DNA from: Vibrio nitrifigilis
Lineage (GTDB): Bacteria; Pseudomonadota; Gammaproteobacteria; Enterobacterales; Vibrionaceae
Direction: 5' to 3'
Length of the DNA stretch: 64,000 bases
Assembly: GCF_015686695.1 (NCBI RefSeq)
Contig: NZ_JADPMR010000004.1
Span: 930,001-994,000 of the forward strand
Shown piece after piece: positions 27,361-36,115 of this stretch. Below the pieces are notes generated by a model, which was given only the letters and a program-made list of their open reading frames with translations, searched no databases and was not told the origin of the DNA. Position 1 is the first letter of the stretch. The number at the start of each line of letters is the position of its first letter. The position numbers and the translations under genes are program-made.

Positions 27361-27944
27361 TATTAACCCTTATACACCTAACGCGTTGCCTATCGCAGAC
27401 AACGTATCAATCTGACTGTTGAATTTGTTACCTGTGAATTTTGGGCTGGAACACAACAGATTGATAGAGTTGAACACCATCAATGGTGAGACGTTGAGCC
27501 CAAAAATGAGGTTACCAACGTTTCTCTGACCATAAGAATGAAAATGTATTTACACCAATCAGCGTCAGGTTATTCACTATTTCCTCTCTCATCTCGTCGA
27601 CGTTATCATCACGCGGCCATAACTTAGCGTTCACTCAATAACTTAGCGCATACGGTAATTATTTCGGTTAGCGTATGGTAAGAGCCCTTATTACATCAAT
27701 ACTCATCATAAAATGCAGTGCCACTATTAAGTCACTATTGGTTAAATTACCCCCTAAAAATCTCTAACAGAACTCTTAGAATCCTCAGCAAATCATTGCA
27801 TAGAAATGACATTTCTTCATGAACTTCAACCAATACTAAATACGAAACATAAAAAACACCGTTCTAAATACCGTGTATTCGGTGAGTAATGGACACAGCA
27901 CAAATCACTCAACATGTGCTTATTAACAAGAGAAAGGTATTCAG
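27361..27944. other. 584-bp intergenic region upstream of the OmpA-family gene
   Basis: It holds the divergent promoters of the 624-residue protein and the porin. Two inverted repeats are visible: TATCAATCTG (27405-27414) with CAGATTGATA (27457-27466), and a CACCAT/ATGGTG hairpin at 27475-27488. No open frame with a ribosome site was found. A GAGAAAGG site precedes the porin ATG. Confidence 0.5.
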
Positions 27945-28982
27945 ATGAAAAAAAATATCACCCTTACGCTTATCGCTGGTCTAGTGGGCAGTGCACTGAT
28001 GACTCAAAGCGCATTTGCAGATGTGTACGTCGGTGGCCGTGCGGGATATTCATTCCTTGATGATGCTTGCTATCAACCTAGTGGCTGTGACGATGATGAT
28101 GGTGCAGCTGGCCTATTTTTAGGCTATCAAGCCAACGATTGGTTCGGGGTAGAACTTGGCGCTGATTGGCTCGGCAACCATGACGTCAATTACATGGATA
28201 ATGGATCATTAAGCCGTAGCAATCACAATTTATCTGCTATCTCTTTAGCGCCTAAATTTACCTATAACATTAATCCTAAAGTGGATGTTTTTGCCAAAGT
28301 AGGTGCGGCATACATGCAATTTGGAGATGATAATGACACCGTACCAACAGCGGCGGTAGGTGCTGAATATCATCTGACTAAGCAATGGGATGCGCGTGTT
28401 TCTTACCAACGCTACCAGGACATGTCTGACGACGTATTTCACGATATGGACACGAACTTAGTCAGCGTAGGCCTCAGCTATAAATTTGGTCAATCAGAAC
28501 CAGCACCCGCTCCGCAACCAGCTCCACAACCTAAACCTGAGCCGATTGCTAAAGCTGAGCCAGCACCTCAGCCTGCGCCAAAACCGCGCTGGGTAATCAA
28601 ACAACATGGCACCGAAAGCGACCAAAGCCTATTCGCTCTTGAAAGTGCTGAACTGACAGAAAAAGGCAAAGAAGCATTCACACCACTGTTAGAGACGTTA
28701 CGTCAATATCCAAATGCAGAAGCAACCATAACGGGTTATACCGATTCAACGGGTTCAGAAAAATACAACCAGCAATTGTCTGAAAAACGCGCTCAAGCAG
28801 TTGCTAACTTCTTAATTGAAGGAGGCGTTCAGGCAGATAAATTGACAGTCAAAGGTAAAGGCGAAAGTAATCCAATTGCATCCAACGCTACCTTAGCTGG
28901 CCGTAAACAAAACCGTCGTGTGGAAGTTGATATTCCTTCATTCGATTACAAAGTGAAACAGACACCAGCAACACAATCATAA
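27945..28982 (+). CDS. OmpA-family outer-membrane porin with peptidoglycan-binding domain
   Basis: 345 residues. The signal peptide ends at SAFA near residue 25. An eight-stranded barrel domain (about 26-180) is followed by a Pro/Ala/Lys/Glu-rich linker (about 184-212) of PAPQPAP-type repeats. The OmpA C-terminal domain (about 218-335) carries the peptidoglycan-binding signature NQQLSEKRAQAVANFLI with the RKQNRRVEV end. It anchors the outer membrane to the wall. It is a single gene with its own terminator. Confidence 0.93.
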   Translation: MKKNITLTLIAGLVGSALMTQSAFADVYVGGRAGYSFLDDACYQPSGCDDDDGAAGLFLGYQANDWFGVELGADWLGNHDVNYMDNGSLSRSNHNLSAISLAPKFTYNINPKVDVFAKVGAAYMQFGDDNDTVPTAAVGAEYHLTKQWDARVSYQRYQDMSDDVFHDMDTNLVSVGLSYKFGQSEPAPAPQPAPQPKPEPIAKAEPAPQPAPKPRWVIKQHGTESDQSLFALESAELTEKGKEAFTPLLETLRQYPNAEATITGYTDSTGSEKYNQQLSEKRAQAVANFLIEGGVQADKLTVKGKGESNPIASNATLAGRKQNRRVEVDIPSFDYKVKQTPATQS

Positions 28983-29012
28983 TCGACTACTGTTGTGTGA
29001 TATTGTGAAACT

Positions 29013-29036
29013 AAGGCCCCTTGATTGGGGCTTTTT
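29013..29036 (+). terminator. Terminator after the OmpA-family gene
   Basis: A GGCCCC/GGGGCT stem (29013-29020 with 29027-29034) with a six-base loop runs into T5. Confidence 0.85.
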
Positions 29037-29498
29037 ATTATTACTAGAGCGGTGTACTTTTCTCTAGGTTATATAAAACGCAACCGACTTTTTATCCTGC
29101 CAGATCCAAGCACCACACCAATAAATCACAAAACCACACCTTTCACATTGACATTTACTGACAATTAAATTGGCAACTTATCGTCTCTTTGGGAGCAATA
29201 TAGCTACTTTTGTACGCCAAATTAAAAACTCCTAGACCTTAATTGTATTTTTAGTAAAAAAAGTTGTAACATATCGTTACATTTTGTGAGAGCACATAAT
29301 AAAAGATTGCTTGAGCCTCCCAATTATCGCTCAATCAATTCGTCACTTAGCTGTGTAATGTTGTCTATTCTGCTGGTGTCCACTTCTAACGCTCCCAAAA
29401 TGTCATAATGACATCAGCCCTTTTATCAATTGATTCAATTGGTATTTATCACTGGTTCATTCTCCTAGGCTTTTAGGAGTTTTGTGAAAGGGTCAATC
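29037..29498. other. Intergenic region with a 17-bp palindrome before the kinase-like gene
   Basis: No gene seen. TGTAAC-N5-GTTACA at 29265-29281 is a perfect 6+6 inverted repeat, resembling but not matching a TyrR box (which has N6 and A/T inner bases). A CTCCTA/TAGGAG hairpin sits at 29462-29479, just before the start. Either could regulate the downstream gene; the regulator is not known. Confidence 0.4.
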
Positions 29499-30086
29499 AT
29501 GACTATAAAAAATATAAAACGCTCCCCTATCAATAAAAGGGTGATTGATGGGGTATATGAAACTAACAAAATGCTTTTAAACGTCGGTAAAACAACAGTA
29601 ACAAAGCTTTTTAAGCCCCATAAATCGAGCTCAGCTCGTCGTTACAAACTGGAAAAAGAGTCGCTAACACGACTTAAGGGTGTCAATGGCACACCAGAGT
29701 TGTATGGCGCTGATGACGCTCAGTTCACCCTAAAAATGTCACGTTTACCTGGAGTGTCTGCAGAAACATTAACCCCTGCAAACATTCAAGCGTTGGCAAA
29801 AATTGTAAAAGATACTTTAGCCGCCGGCGTCGCTCGCCATTCAATGCCAATACGCGATATTGTGGTTGATAAAGAGGGACAACTGGGCTTGGTCGATTTT
29901 GAACGCGTCACTTTAAGAAAGTGGTCTTGGCGTCCAGATTGGATCGTAGCTTGCTGGGTTTCTTATTACCATTTAGCGCGATTGATTGCAGAATATCAAC
30001 CGCAGATGTTAACGCGTAAACAGGAAAAACTGGTGAGATTCGGGGCACATTCACGCTCCCTAGTCCGTTTTATACACTCCCTTTAA
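29499..30086 (+). CDS. Kinase-like (LPS-kinase/RIO-type fold) protein with altered catalytic loop
   Basis: 195 residues from the ATG at 29499, which has an AAAGGG site 7 bases upstream; the GTG at 29484 is in frame but less likely. The pattern fits small bacterial kinase-like proteins: a lysine-rich start, an ADDAQFTLKMSRLPG hinge-like stretch, then RHSMPIRDIVV in the catalytic loop and VDFERV in the DFG-like position. The usual HxD aspartate appears replaced (HSM) and the following Asn is Asp, so activity is uncertain. Possible roles are lipopolysaccharide sugar phosphorylation or a pseudokinase. It stands alone, with a strong terminator. Confidence 0.6.
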   Translation: MTIKNIKRSPINKRVIDGVYETNKMLLNVGKTTVTKLFKPHKSSSARRYKLEKESLTRLKGVNGTPELYGADDAQFTLKMSRLPGVSAETLTPANIQALAKIVKDTLAAGVARHSMPIRDIVVDKEGQLGLVDFERVTLRKWSWRPDWIVACWVSYYHLARLIAEYQPQMLTRKQEKLVRFGAHSRSLVRFIHSL

Positions 30087-30112
30087 CAGGGTAGCTCGAA
30101 TGTAAACTAATC

Positions 30113-30138
30113 AAAAGCGGCGGTAACGCCGCTTTTTT
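30113..30138 (+). terminator. Terminator after the kinase-like gene
   Basis: A ten-base-pair stem AAAAGCGGCG/CGCCGCTTTT with a GTAA loop and T6. Its A-rich left arm allows use from the minus strand for the convergent ubiD-like gene. Confidence 0.9.
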
Positions 30139-30169
30139 ATTCTCATAATATTAGTGATGATTAAAACGC

Positions 30170-31630
30170 TTACTCCCAGTTATCGATCACTTTTTGTTGC
30201 AGCTCTTCTGGGTATGCGCCAGCGAACGAACTGTGATTTAAACGGCCTTCGCCAGCAGCCGGTTGTAGACAGTCATGAGCAACGCGAGTTGCGTTGTGGT
30301 CATGACACTCTTCAGGATCGTAACAGTTCAGTAATGGTAGAATTTCACCAAAACTTTCCACACGATGACGCGTTGGGTGAACACGAGTGGCTAATGCCCA
30401 CAACACATCTTTGTAATCTGTTGGGTCAATATCGTTATCTAGAACGTAGATCATTGGACAGTTTGGACCGTATTTAGTATCCCAAATTTTTTCACCAATG
30501 CGTTTGGTCAATTCTTCACTGCTAACATCTGGCAGTTTTTCGCGCCAATCTTCATCAACCGTTACCAATAACCAGTGCACAGCAGTTTCTAATGGAGACC
30601 ATGCCATTGTGACAGGTAAACCTGATTGATTTAAGCTATCTAGGATTTCAGCGCTCATAGCCACACCTACCGCAGTATGAAACTCGTCTACTGGACGGCC
30701 TTCTGGAATGAATGGCCAAATGGCATCATCGCGGTAAGTAATACACTCTACCGTGTAAATAGGTTGCATGCTGGTGCCTTTAACTGCATAGCCAGCATAT
30801 TCACCAAATGGCCCCTCTTCGGCTCTCTCTTCAATAGAAATGTGGCCTTCAATCACCAACTCAGAGCTGGCTGGCACTTCTAGATCAATGGTTTCACAAC
30901 GAACCGTTTCAATGGCTTCACCAAAGTGGCCGCCAAGGTAATCGGATTCATCAACCCAATCACCAAGTGGCATAGAAGAGACAATTGGTAAAGCAGGCTC
31001 ACACCCTTGAACCAAAGCGTAAGGCATTGGCTTACCAATTTTGCGCCATTCGTTCCACACCATCGCAATATGCTGTGGCATCAGAATCAGTCCGGTCATG
31101 TGTTTGCCGTCCAATTTTTGGATACGAGCAATCGACCAGTTGGTCCATTTACCATCTGGGGTACGCGCAACAATTGTGCCCCAAGTATTAGAATATTCGC
31201 CACCATCTTCTTGATGTAGAAATGGAATTGGGAATTTATCCAAATTGGCATCATCCCCATGGAGAATATTTTCTTTACATGGTGCTGTATCTAAAATTAT
31301 CGGTTTCACTGGTTCATTATGTTTAGACTGGGCAAGACTCTTAACGATGTCACTCCAACTCGCGGTGTGATCTAGACCAACAGACAGAGCAACACGAGCG
31401 GCAGGATACTCTGGTAAAGAACTCAGTGATGCAGGAGCCCCCATAGCTCTTAAGCCAGGCAACTTCCCCTTAATATTATTGAAAATTGGGGCTGGCGAAC
31501 AAAGATCATAACTACGACGTGTAATAGCCGCCATTTCCAGATACGCATCTACTTCCCGCGAAATTTCGACAATATCGCCAAGTTCATTTAATTGGGAAAT
31601 ATAATCGCGCAGGTTTTTAATTCTTTTCAT
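30170..31630 (-). CDS. UbiD-family decarboxylase
   Basis: 486 residues, the usual UbiD length. The N-terminal prFMN-binding domain starts with the LRDYISQLNELGDIVEISREVD pattern. The catalytic region is visible as EGHISIEERAEEGPFGEYAGY (about 265-285), which carries the conserved acidic residues; the middle has the split barrel. UbiD enzymes use prenylated FMN to decarboxylate aromatic or unsaturated acids. No ubiX (prFMN synthase) or small C/D subunit lies beside it, so it may be an aromatic-acid decarboxylase rather than the ubiquinone enzyme. The substrate is unknown. Confidence 0.88.
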   Translation of the reverse strand: MKRIKNLRDYISQLNELGDIVEISREVDAYLEMAAITRRSYDLCSPAPIFNNIKGKLPGLRAMGAPASLSSLPEYPAARVALSVGLDHTASWSDIVKSLAQSKHNEPVKPIILDTAPCKENILHGDDANLDKFPIPFLHQEDGGEYSNTWGTIVARTPDGKWTNWSIARIQKLDGKHMTGLILMPQHIAMVWNEWRKIGKPMPYALVQGCEPALPIVSSMPLGDWVDESDYLGGHFGEAIETVRCETIDLEVPASSELVIEGHISIEERAEEGPFGEYAGYAVKGTSMQPIYTVECITYRDDAIWPFIPEGRPVDEFHTAVGVAMSAEILDSLNQSGLPVTMAWSPLETAVHWLLVTVDEDWREKLPDVSSEELTKRIGEKIWDTKYGPNCPMIYVLDNDIDPTDYKDVLWALATRVHPTRHRVESFGEILPLLNCYDPEECHDHNATRVAHDCLQPAAGEGRLNHSSFAGAYPEELQQKVIDNWE

Positions 31631-31657
31631 AATACCCCTTATACTTACATCGTTTAT

Positions 31658-31669
31658 TACTTTAAAGTA
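31658..31669. promoter_or_regulatory. 12-bp palindrome upstream of the UbiD-family gene
   Basis: TACTTTAAAGTA is a perfect palindrome ending 27 bp before the ATG, in a place typical for a repressor site or overlapping the promoter. The regulator is not known. Confidence 0.3.
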
Positions 31670-32008
31670 TGGGCATCGGTAATATGTTATCTTGCCGGTG
31701 CTCTATTACATATATTTAGTTTAATTACTTATCATATCGGCACTAAAGATATCATAAAAAAGTTAGATATATCCAGCAATTAGAGAAAAACACCACGTAA
31801 ATTATAGATGTGAATAATTTAGAATATTAATTATAAATATCTATTACATTACCTCGATAAAATAACAAATTTTTATCTCGAAAAATATAACATTTCACCT
31901 TTAATCAAATTTAAATCATAAACATTAATAATAAAAATAATCTCGTATAACTATAATTGTTTATATAACTAGAACTAAAACATCAAATAATTAAAAGTAT
32001 TTAAAGAT
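31670..32008. other. Very AT-rich intergenic stretch
   Basis: About 340 bp made almost only of A and T runs with no frame that has a ribosome site. It may be curved DNA or a silencer-binding region upstream of an acquired gene. I see no repeats beyond simple AT tracts. Confidence 0.6.
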
Positions 32009-32040
32009 AAAAAAAATGGACACCGTTGTCAGTGTCCATT
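32009..32040 (-). terminator. Terminator after the GH43 gene
   Basis: On the minus strand AATGGACAC pairs with GTGTCCATT across an eight-base loop, followed by a run of T residues. Strong intrinsic terminator. Confidence 0.88.
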
Positions 32041-32056
32041 CATTTTATATGACTCT

Positions 32057-34264
32057 TTAGTTTTGACTAACTAAATTAAACATTTGGTTAGTTGAACCAG
32101 CTGTACATTTATACTGGACAATATCTGCGCCATCGTCAGTAGAAGAATCAACAACATTTAGGCATAGCTCGCTATTGCGATTGATGAGACGCCATTTACC
32201 TGATCCAGCAGATTGAATCCGAAACTGTTGATCCCAACCTTCATCATAAGTATCTAACTCTATGGTTGTATTACTTGTTCGATAGCCATTTTGCACTGTC
32301 AGCGCTTTGGTCGGTGCATTTAATGGGGAAATACGATGCCAAATTTCATCGACACTAGAGATAGCAAATTTTTGGCAATCATTATCTAACCAGCTCCACT
32401 GCTCGACATTGGTACCGTCACTCGTCGCACAATTTGTAATATCGATAGCTTTGCTTGATACAACAGGCGTAATGCGATAAGTGCCACTGACTGTCGTATT
32501 TGTGACAGTGGATGTTTCAACGTCTCGTAAGTAAAAACGCTGACAGATATTATCTAGATCGGAATACACGCCAATTGCAGTACCATCACCTAACCCACAA
32601 TCAGTGAGATCGAGCAATTTACTGTTATACGCTGAAACAAATCGATAGCCACCTTCATCTCTTGGCTGTAAATACCATTGAGCTTTGGTACTTGAACAAC
32701 TTGCGAAGCTTGTGCTGCTGCCACTTACACTTAAACAAGTGGATGTGTCACTCTCAGGCATTAATGTCACAGTACCATTCGATTGAGCTGTGATTTGCCA
32801 AATTTGAGTGTCATCATCGCTCCATTCGTCTTGCTCTGCAGATGAACCTGTCGATGTTAAAACTCGACCACTCTGAGCACTGACAATTGCTACACTACCG
32901 GATGCCGATAATGTCCACTCATCACTACAATCATCATCGGTACAAACATCATAAGATTCGTTGCTTGTTGAGTTCGCTAAGGTGAGTAACCCATCAGAAC
33001 CTACATCGAATGTCCATTTCTGACAGTCTTCATTTTCCCATGCAGAAAATTCCTGAGTACTACTACACTGGTAGCCCGTAAGGAAGTTGCCATCATCATC
33101 AGCTAAGCGAACAACCCCGTCCGCAATCTGGTCGACAATCACTTCAGTAGAACTGTCCAACGTATAATCACCGTCATCACTCACTGTATAGTGGCTCAAG
33201 GTTAACATTGGAGCTTCAGGTTTCACTTGGATCGGGCCATCTTCACCTGAAGGAACAGCAATAGATTCTCCTGTAGCAACGGGTTCACCAAAATTAGGAG
33301 TGCCATCTGAGTTCCAAGTATAAGACTGAGCTCTTAGTGAGCGAGTGGTACCACAGCCATAACTTGAACTCGCATTTGCGTGATAAACAATCCAATCTTC
33401 AGTGCCATCCGGTGATGTGAAAAAGCCGTTATGTCCAGGCGCATAGACACCGTTGGCCGATTCAAATACGGGATCATCAGATTTCGTCCAGTCATCCGTG
33501 GTTAGCGGATCGTCTCCGGTGAGTTCCAATAGTCCCAGTTTATAACTTGAAGTGTCACAGTAACTAGCAGAATAGACAACGTAGACATGACCATCATGTA
33601 TTAAAGGCTCAGGGCCTTCGTTAACGTTCATGCCCACCTGTTCCCAATCTAATGAAGGAGTGCTTAACAGACTAGGATCGCCGGATGTCGTCCATGGGTC
33701 AGACATTTTTACGATATAAAGTTGCTGATAGGCACCACTCCACTGTGAATACATCAAATAGAGCTGGCCTTTAATCGTAATATAACTACCATCGATGTTG
33801 TAGCTGTCTTCCAAAGGTGAACCTTTGTATTCATAAGGCCCCATTGGATCATCCCCCTGACTTTCCAGTACAGAAATATGCTGATAATCATAAGTTCCAC
33901 TCTCGCCAGAAGTATAAAGCATATACCAGCGCCATCCGTCTGGACCATTGAGGCGGTGGAATTCAAATGCCCAAAAATTGCAACAGCGTGAAGAATCGGT
34001 TTCCGACCAGACATTCACAGGCGTTGCATCATCTAATCCCGCCAATGTCGGTGATTTTCTCATTTCTAACTGAGAACTCCACGTTGTCGTAGCCGAATAG
34101 TAGTTACCGTGATAATACATCAGCCATGGATCTGCGCCATTTTCATAGATGGGATTCGTAAAAGTTGAACTAGCAAAACCACTCCCCATAGCCAACATAT
34201 AGAAAGCTATCATTGCTAACCATCGGCTCCACCAACTTTGGCATAACCGTTTCTGTTTTTTCAT
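32057..34264 (-). CDS. Secreted GH43-family glycosidase with ricin-type lectin repeats
   Basis: 735 residues. The signal peptide (about 1-32) ends near GFASS. The five-bladed GH43 catalytic domain (about 35-350) shows the expected acids: the base in GADPWL, the pKa-tuning Asp in NIDGSYI and the acid Glu in NEGPEPL. Such enzymes remove arabinose or xylose from plant or algal polysaccharides. The C-terminal half (about 370-735) contains at least six QxW/QxF-like lectin repeats (CQKWTF, TQIWQI, CQRFYL, CQKFAI, DQQFRI, NQMFNL) forming beta-trefoils. Cysteines are common, as expected for a secreted protein. It is a lone gene with a terminator and probably acquired. The exact linkage cut is unknown. 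Confidence 0.88.
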   Translation of the reverse strand: MKKQKRLCQSWWSRWLAMIAFYMLAMGSGFASSTFTNPIYENGADPWLMYYHGNYYSATTTWSSQLEMRKSPTLAGLDDATPVNVWSETDSSRCCNFWAFEFHRLNGPDGWRWYMLYTSGESGTYDYQHISVLESQGDDPMGPYEYKGSPLEDSYNIDGSYITIKGQLYLMYSQWSGAYQQLYIVKMSDPWTTSGDPSLLSTPSLDWEQVGMNVNEGPEPLIHDGHVYVVYSASYCDTSSYKLGLLELTGDDPLTTDDWTKSDDPVFESANGVYAPGHNGFFTSPDGTEDWIVYHANASSSYGCGTTRSLRAQSYTWNSDGTPNFGEPVATGESIAVPSGEDGPIQVKPEAPMLTLSHYTVSDDGDYTLDSSTEVIVDQIADGVVRLADDDGNFLTGYQCSSTQEFSAWENEDCQKWTFDVGSDGLLTLANSTSNESYDVCTDDDCSDEWTLSASGSVAIVSAQSGRVLTSTGSSAEQDEWSDDDTQIWQITAQSNGTVTLMPESDTSTCLSVSGSSTSFASCSSTKAQWYLQPRDEGGYRFVSAYNSKLLDLTDCGLGDGTAIGVYSDLDNICQRFYLRDVETSTVTNTTVSGTYRITPVVSSKAIDITNCATSDGTNVEQWSWLDNDCQKFAISSVDEIWHRISPLNAPTKALTVQNGYRTSNTTIELDTYDEGWDQQFRIQSAGSGKWRLINRNSELCLNVVDSSTDDGADIVQYKCTAGSTNQMFNLVSQN

Positions 34265-34526
34265 TGGTACTCTCCGTTACACGTTATGTATTAAATGTTT
34301 AATGGCACTAATTGAGCCATTTATATCAACAAATATATGCATTTTGTTGTTTATATTTAGACTATAAATTAGTCACATTTAAAACGCCTAACAGGCCATT
34401 GTGATCTCCACTCAATTTAAAAATAAAACGTGATTTCATTTATTTATTTGAGCAGTAAATCAACTTTTATCGACAGAAAACAAAGGAATTAAGCGAGTAG
34501 TGTTATAGGAAGAGAATGATGGAAGG
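34265..34526. other. Intergenic region upstream of the GH43 gene
   Basis: 262 bp of AT-rich sequence likely holding the GH43 promoter. I see no gene or clear operator. Confidence 0.5.
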
Positions 34527-34800
34527 TTTATACCCAAGTAACCTCAAGATGCTGTTTCAGCGAGAATATATTCGCTCTTAGGCAAGGCACTGATTTGAGG
34601 ACATAGTCATTCTACGTTGAAAATCAGTAACACCGCCTAGGAGCGAATAAAACTCGCCCTTCGGGAGCTCATCAACAAGCCTATTTCTGCGCTCAATCAC
34701 GTTGAAAGGGAATGACCATTCCTGCCGTGATTGAGCTTGACCTAGGCTCGTTGATGAAGCTCTGAATCCTGCATCTTGATTGAGGTCATTTGGGTATAAA
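34527..34800. repeat. MITE-like intergenic repeat with TTTATACCC ends
   Basis: A 274-bp element bounded by inverted TTTATACCC (34527-34535) and GGGTATAAA (34792-34800). The similarity of the ends extends inward for about 28 bases with small differences. Inside are nested inverted repeats: GAGCT-ATCAAC-AGCCTA at about 34669-34683 against a matching reverse copy near 34742-34761, and GCTCAATCACG against CGTGATTGAGC at about 34692-34736. It has no coding frame, so it would be moved in trans. From memory, related TATACCCAA elements are frequent between genes in Vibrio. Confidence 0.8.
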
Positions 34801-34811
34801 TCATTAAAACG

Positions 34812-34838
34812 AAAAAAGGAGAGCCTAGGCTCTCCTTT
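34812..34838 (-). terminator. Terminator of the thrS-infC-rpmI-rplT operon
   Basis: An AAAGGAGAGCC/GGCTCTCCTTT stem (34815-34838) followed by T-rich sequence on the minus strand. Confidence 0.88.
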
Positions 34839-34865
34839 ACTTTAAACTTTTGCTAGAGCTACTAA

Positions 34866-35219
34866 TTAAAGAGCAGCTTTTGCTTTTTCAACTAAAACTG
34901 TAAATGCAGCTTTGTCGAATACAGCGATGTCTGCAAGAATCTTACGATCGATTTCGATAGATGCTTTTTTCAGACCGTTGATGAAACGGCTGTAAGAAAG
35001 ACCGTTCTGACGAGATGCCGCGTTGATACGTGCAATCCAAAGTTGACGGAATTGACGTTTCTTGTTGCGACGGTCACGGTAAGCGTATTGACCAGCTTTA
35101 GTAACAGCTTGGAAAGCTACACGATATACACGTGAACGTGCACCGTAGTAACCTTTAGCTTGTTTCAGAACTTTCTTATGACGTGCACGAGCTTGTACAC
35201 CACGTTTTACGCGAGGCAT
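34866..35219 (-). CDS. rplT: 50S ribosomal protein L20
   Basis: 117 residues, starting MPRVKRGVQARARHKK, the canonical L20 N-terminus, and rich in Arg and Lys. It binds 23S rRNA early in large-subunit assembly and, in E. coli, also represses rpmI-rplT translation by binding the mRNA. It is the last gene of the operon, 41 bp after rpmI. Confidence 0.98.
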   Translation of the reverse strand: MPRVKRGVQARARHKKVLKQAKGYYGARSRVYRVAFQAVTKAGQYAYRDRRNKKRQFRQLWIARINAASRQNGLSYSRFINGLKKASIEIDRKILADIAVFDKAAFTVLVEKAKAAL

Positions 35220-35260
35220 TATGCTTCTCCTAAACTAAACGAATTTAAAAACTAAAAAGA

Positions 35261-35455
35261 TTAAGCGTATGGTAGACAACGAATCACACCCGCTACTTCA
35301 CATTTAGGAAGAAGTGAGTTTGGACGTAGTTGACGCTTGTTCTTAGTAGTACGCTTAGTCAAGATGTGGCTTCTTGTCGCGTGCTTGTATTTAATACCGC
35401 CAGCAGTTTTTTTGAAACGCTTAGCAGCGCCTTTGTTGCTTTTCATCTTAGGCAT
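35261..35455 (-). CDS. rpmI: 50S ribosomal protein L35
   Basis: 64 residues from the ATG at 35455 (MPKMKSNKGAAKRFKKT), the canonical start; the frame opens earlier at 35491 without family support. It ends in CLPYA as usual for L35. It lies between infC (105-bp gap) and rplT. The gap may hold the L20-responsive mRNA structure known in E. coli, which I did not resolve. Confidence 0.97.
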   Translation of the reverse strand: MPKMKSNKGAAKRFKKTAGGIKYKHATRSHILTKRTTKNKRQLRPNSLLPKCEVAGVIRCLPYA

Positions 35456-35560
35456 GATGAATAAACTCCGCATTGTTGCAGTTAATAACATGTAATCAGG
35501 GCGAATTAAAAATCGACCGCCATAAAACGGTCGATTTCAATTACTTGCAAAAGCCGTTAA

Positions 35561-36112
35561 TTACTTCTTCTTAGGGGCCAACACCATGATCATCTGGCGA
35601 CCTTCGATTCGAGATGGGAAGGATTCAACTACAGCAAGTTCTGCAGTGTCTTCTTTCAAACGATTCAAAACGTCAACACCGATGTTTTGGTGAGCCATTT
35701 CACGGCCACGGAAGCGAATGGTTACTTTCACTTTGTTGCCGTCTTCAAGGAAACGCGTCAGGTTGCGTAGTTTTACCTGATAGTCTCCGATATCAGTCCC
35801 AGGACGGAATTTAACTTCCTTAATCTGGATCTGTTTTTGCTTTTTCTTCTGCTCTTTTGTAGCCTTGCTCTTCTCAAAGAGGAACTTGCCATAGTCCATT
35901 ACACGACAGACTGGTGGCTCGGCGTTAGGGCTGATCTCTACGAGATCCAAACCAGCTTCCTCAGCTGTAGCTATTGCTTCTTGAATCGATACTACACCTA
36001 CAGATTCGCCGTCAACGCCAGTTAAACGAACTTCACGAACGCCACGAATTTCACCGTTTAAACGATGCTGGTTTTGTTTGGCCGGCATTTGGCCACGTCT
36101 TCCGCCTTTAAT
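35561..36112 (-). CDS. infC: Translation initiation factor IF-3 with an AUU start codon
   Basis: 183 residues from ATT at 36112. The frame upstream of the first ATG (36088) encodes KGGRRGQ, matching the E. coli IF-3 N-terminus that follows its rare AUU start. A GGAGG site precedes the ATT at suitable spacing. IF-3 discriminates against AUU, so this start makes its synthesis self-limiting, as is established in E. coli. The N-domain (about 10-85, NAEPPVCRVMDYGKF) and C-domain (about 95-180, RFRGREMAHQ) are complete. The thrS stop is 3 bp upstream. Confidence 0.97.
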   Translation of the reverse strand: MKGGRRGQMPAKQNQHRLNGEIRGVREVRLTGVDGESVGVVSIQEAIATAEEAGLDLVEISPNAEPPVCRVMDYGKFLFEKSKATKEQKKKQKQIQIKEVKFRPGTDIGDYQVKLRNLTRFLEDGNKVKVTIRFRGREMAHQNIGVDVLNRLKEDTAELAVVESFPSRIEGRQMIMVLAPKKK

Positions 36113-36115
36113 AGT

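Noticed and set aside
29265..29281. TyrR or HexR operator
   Set aside because: The spacer and inner bases do not fit either consensus; reported only as an unassigned palindrome.
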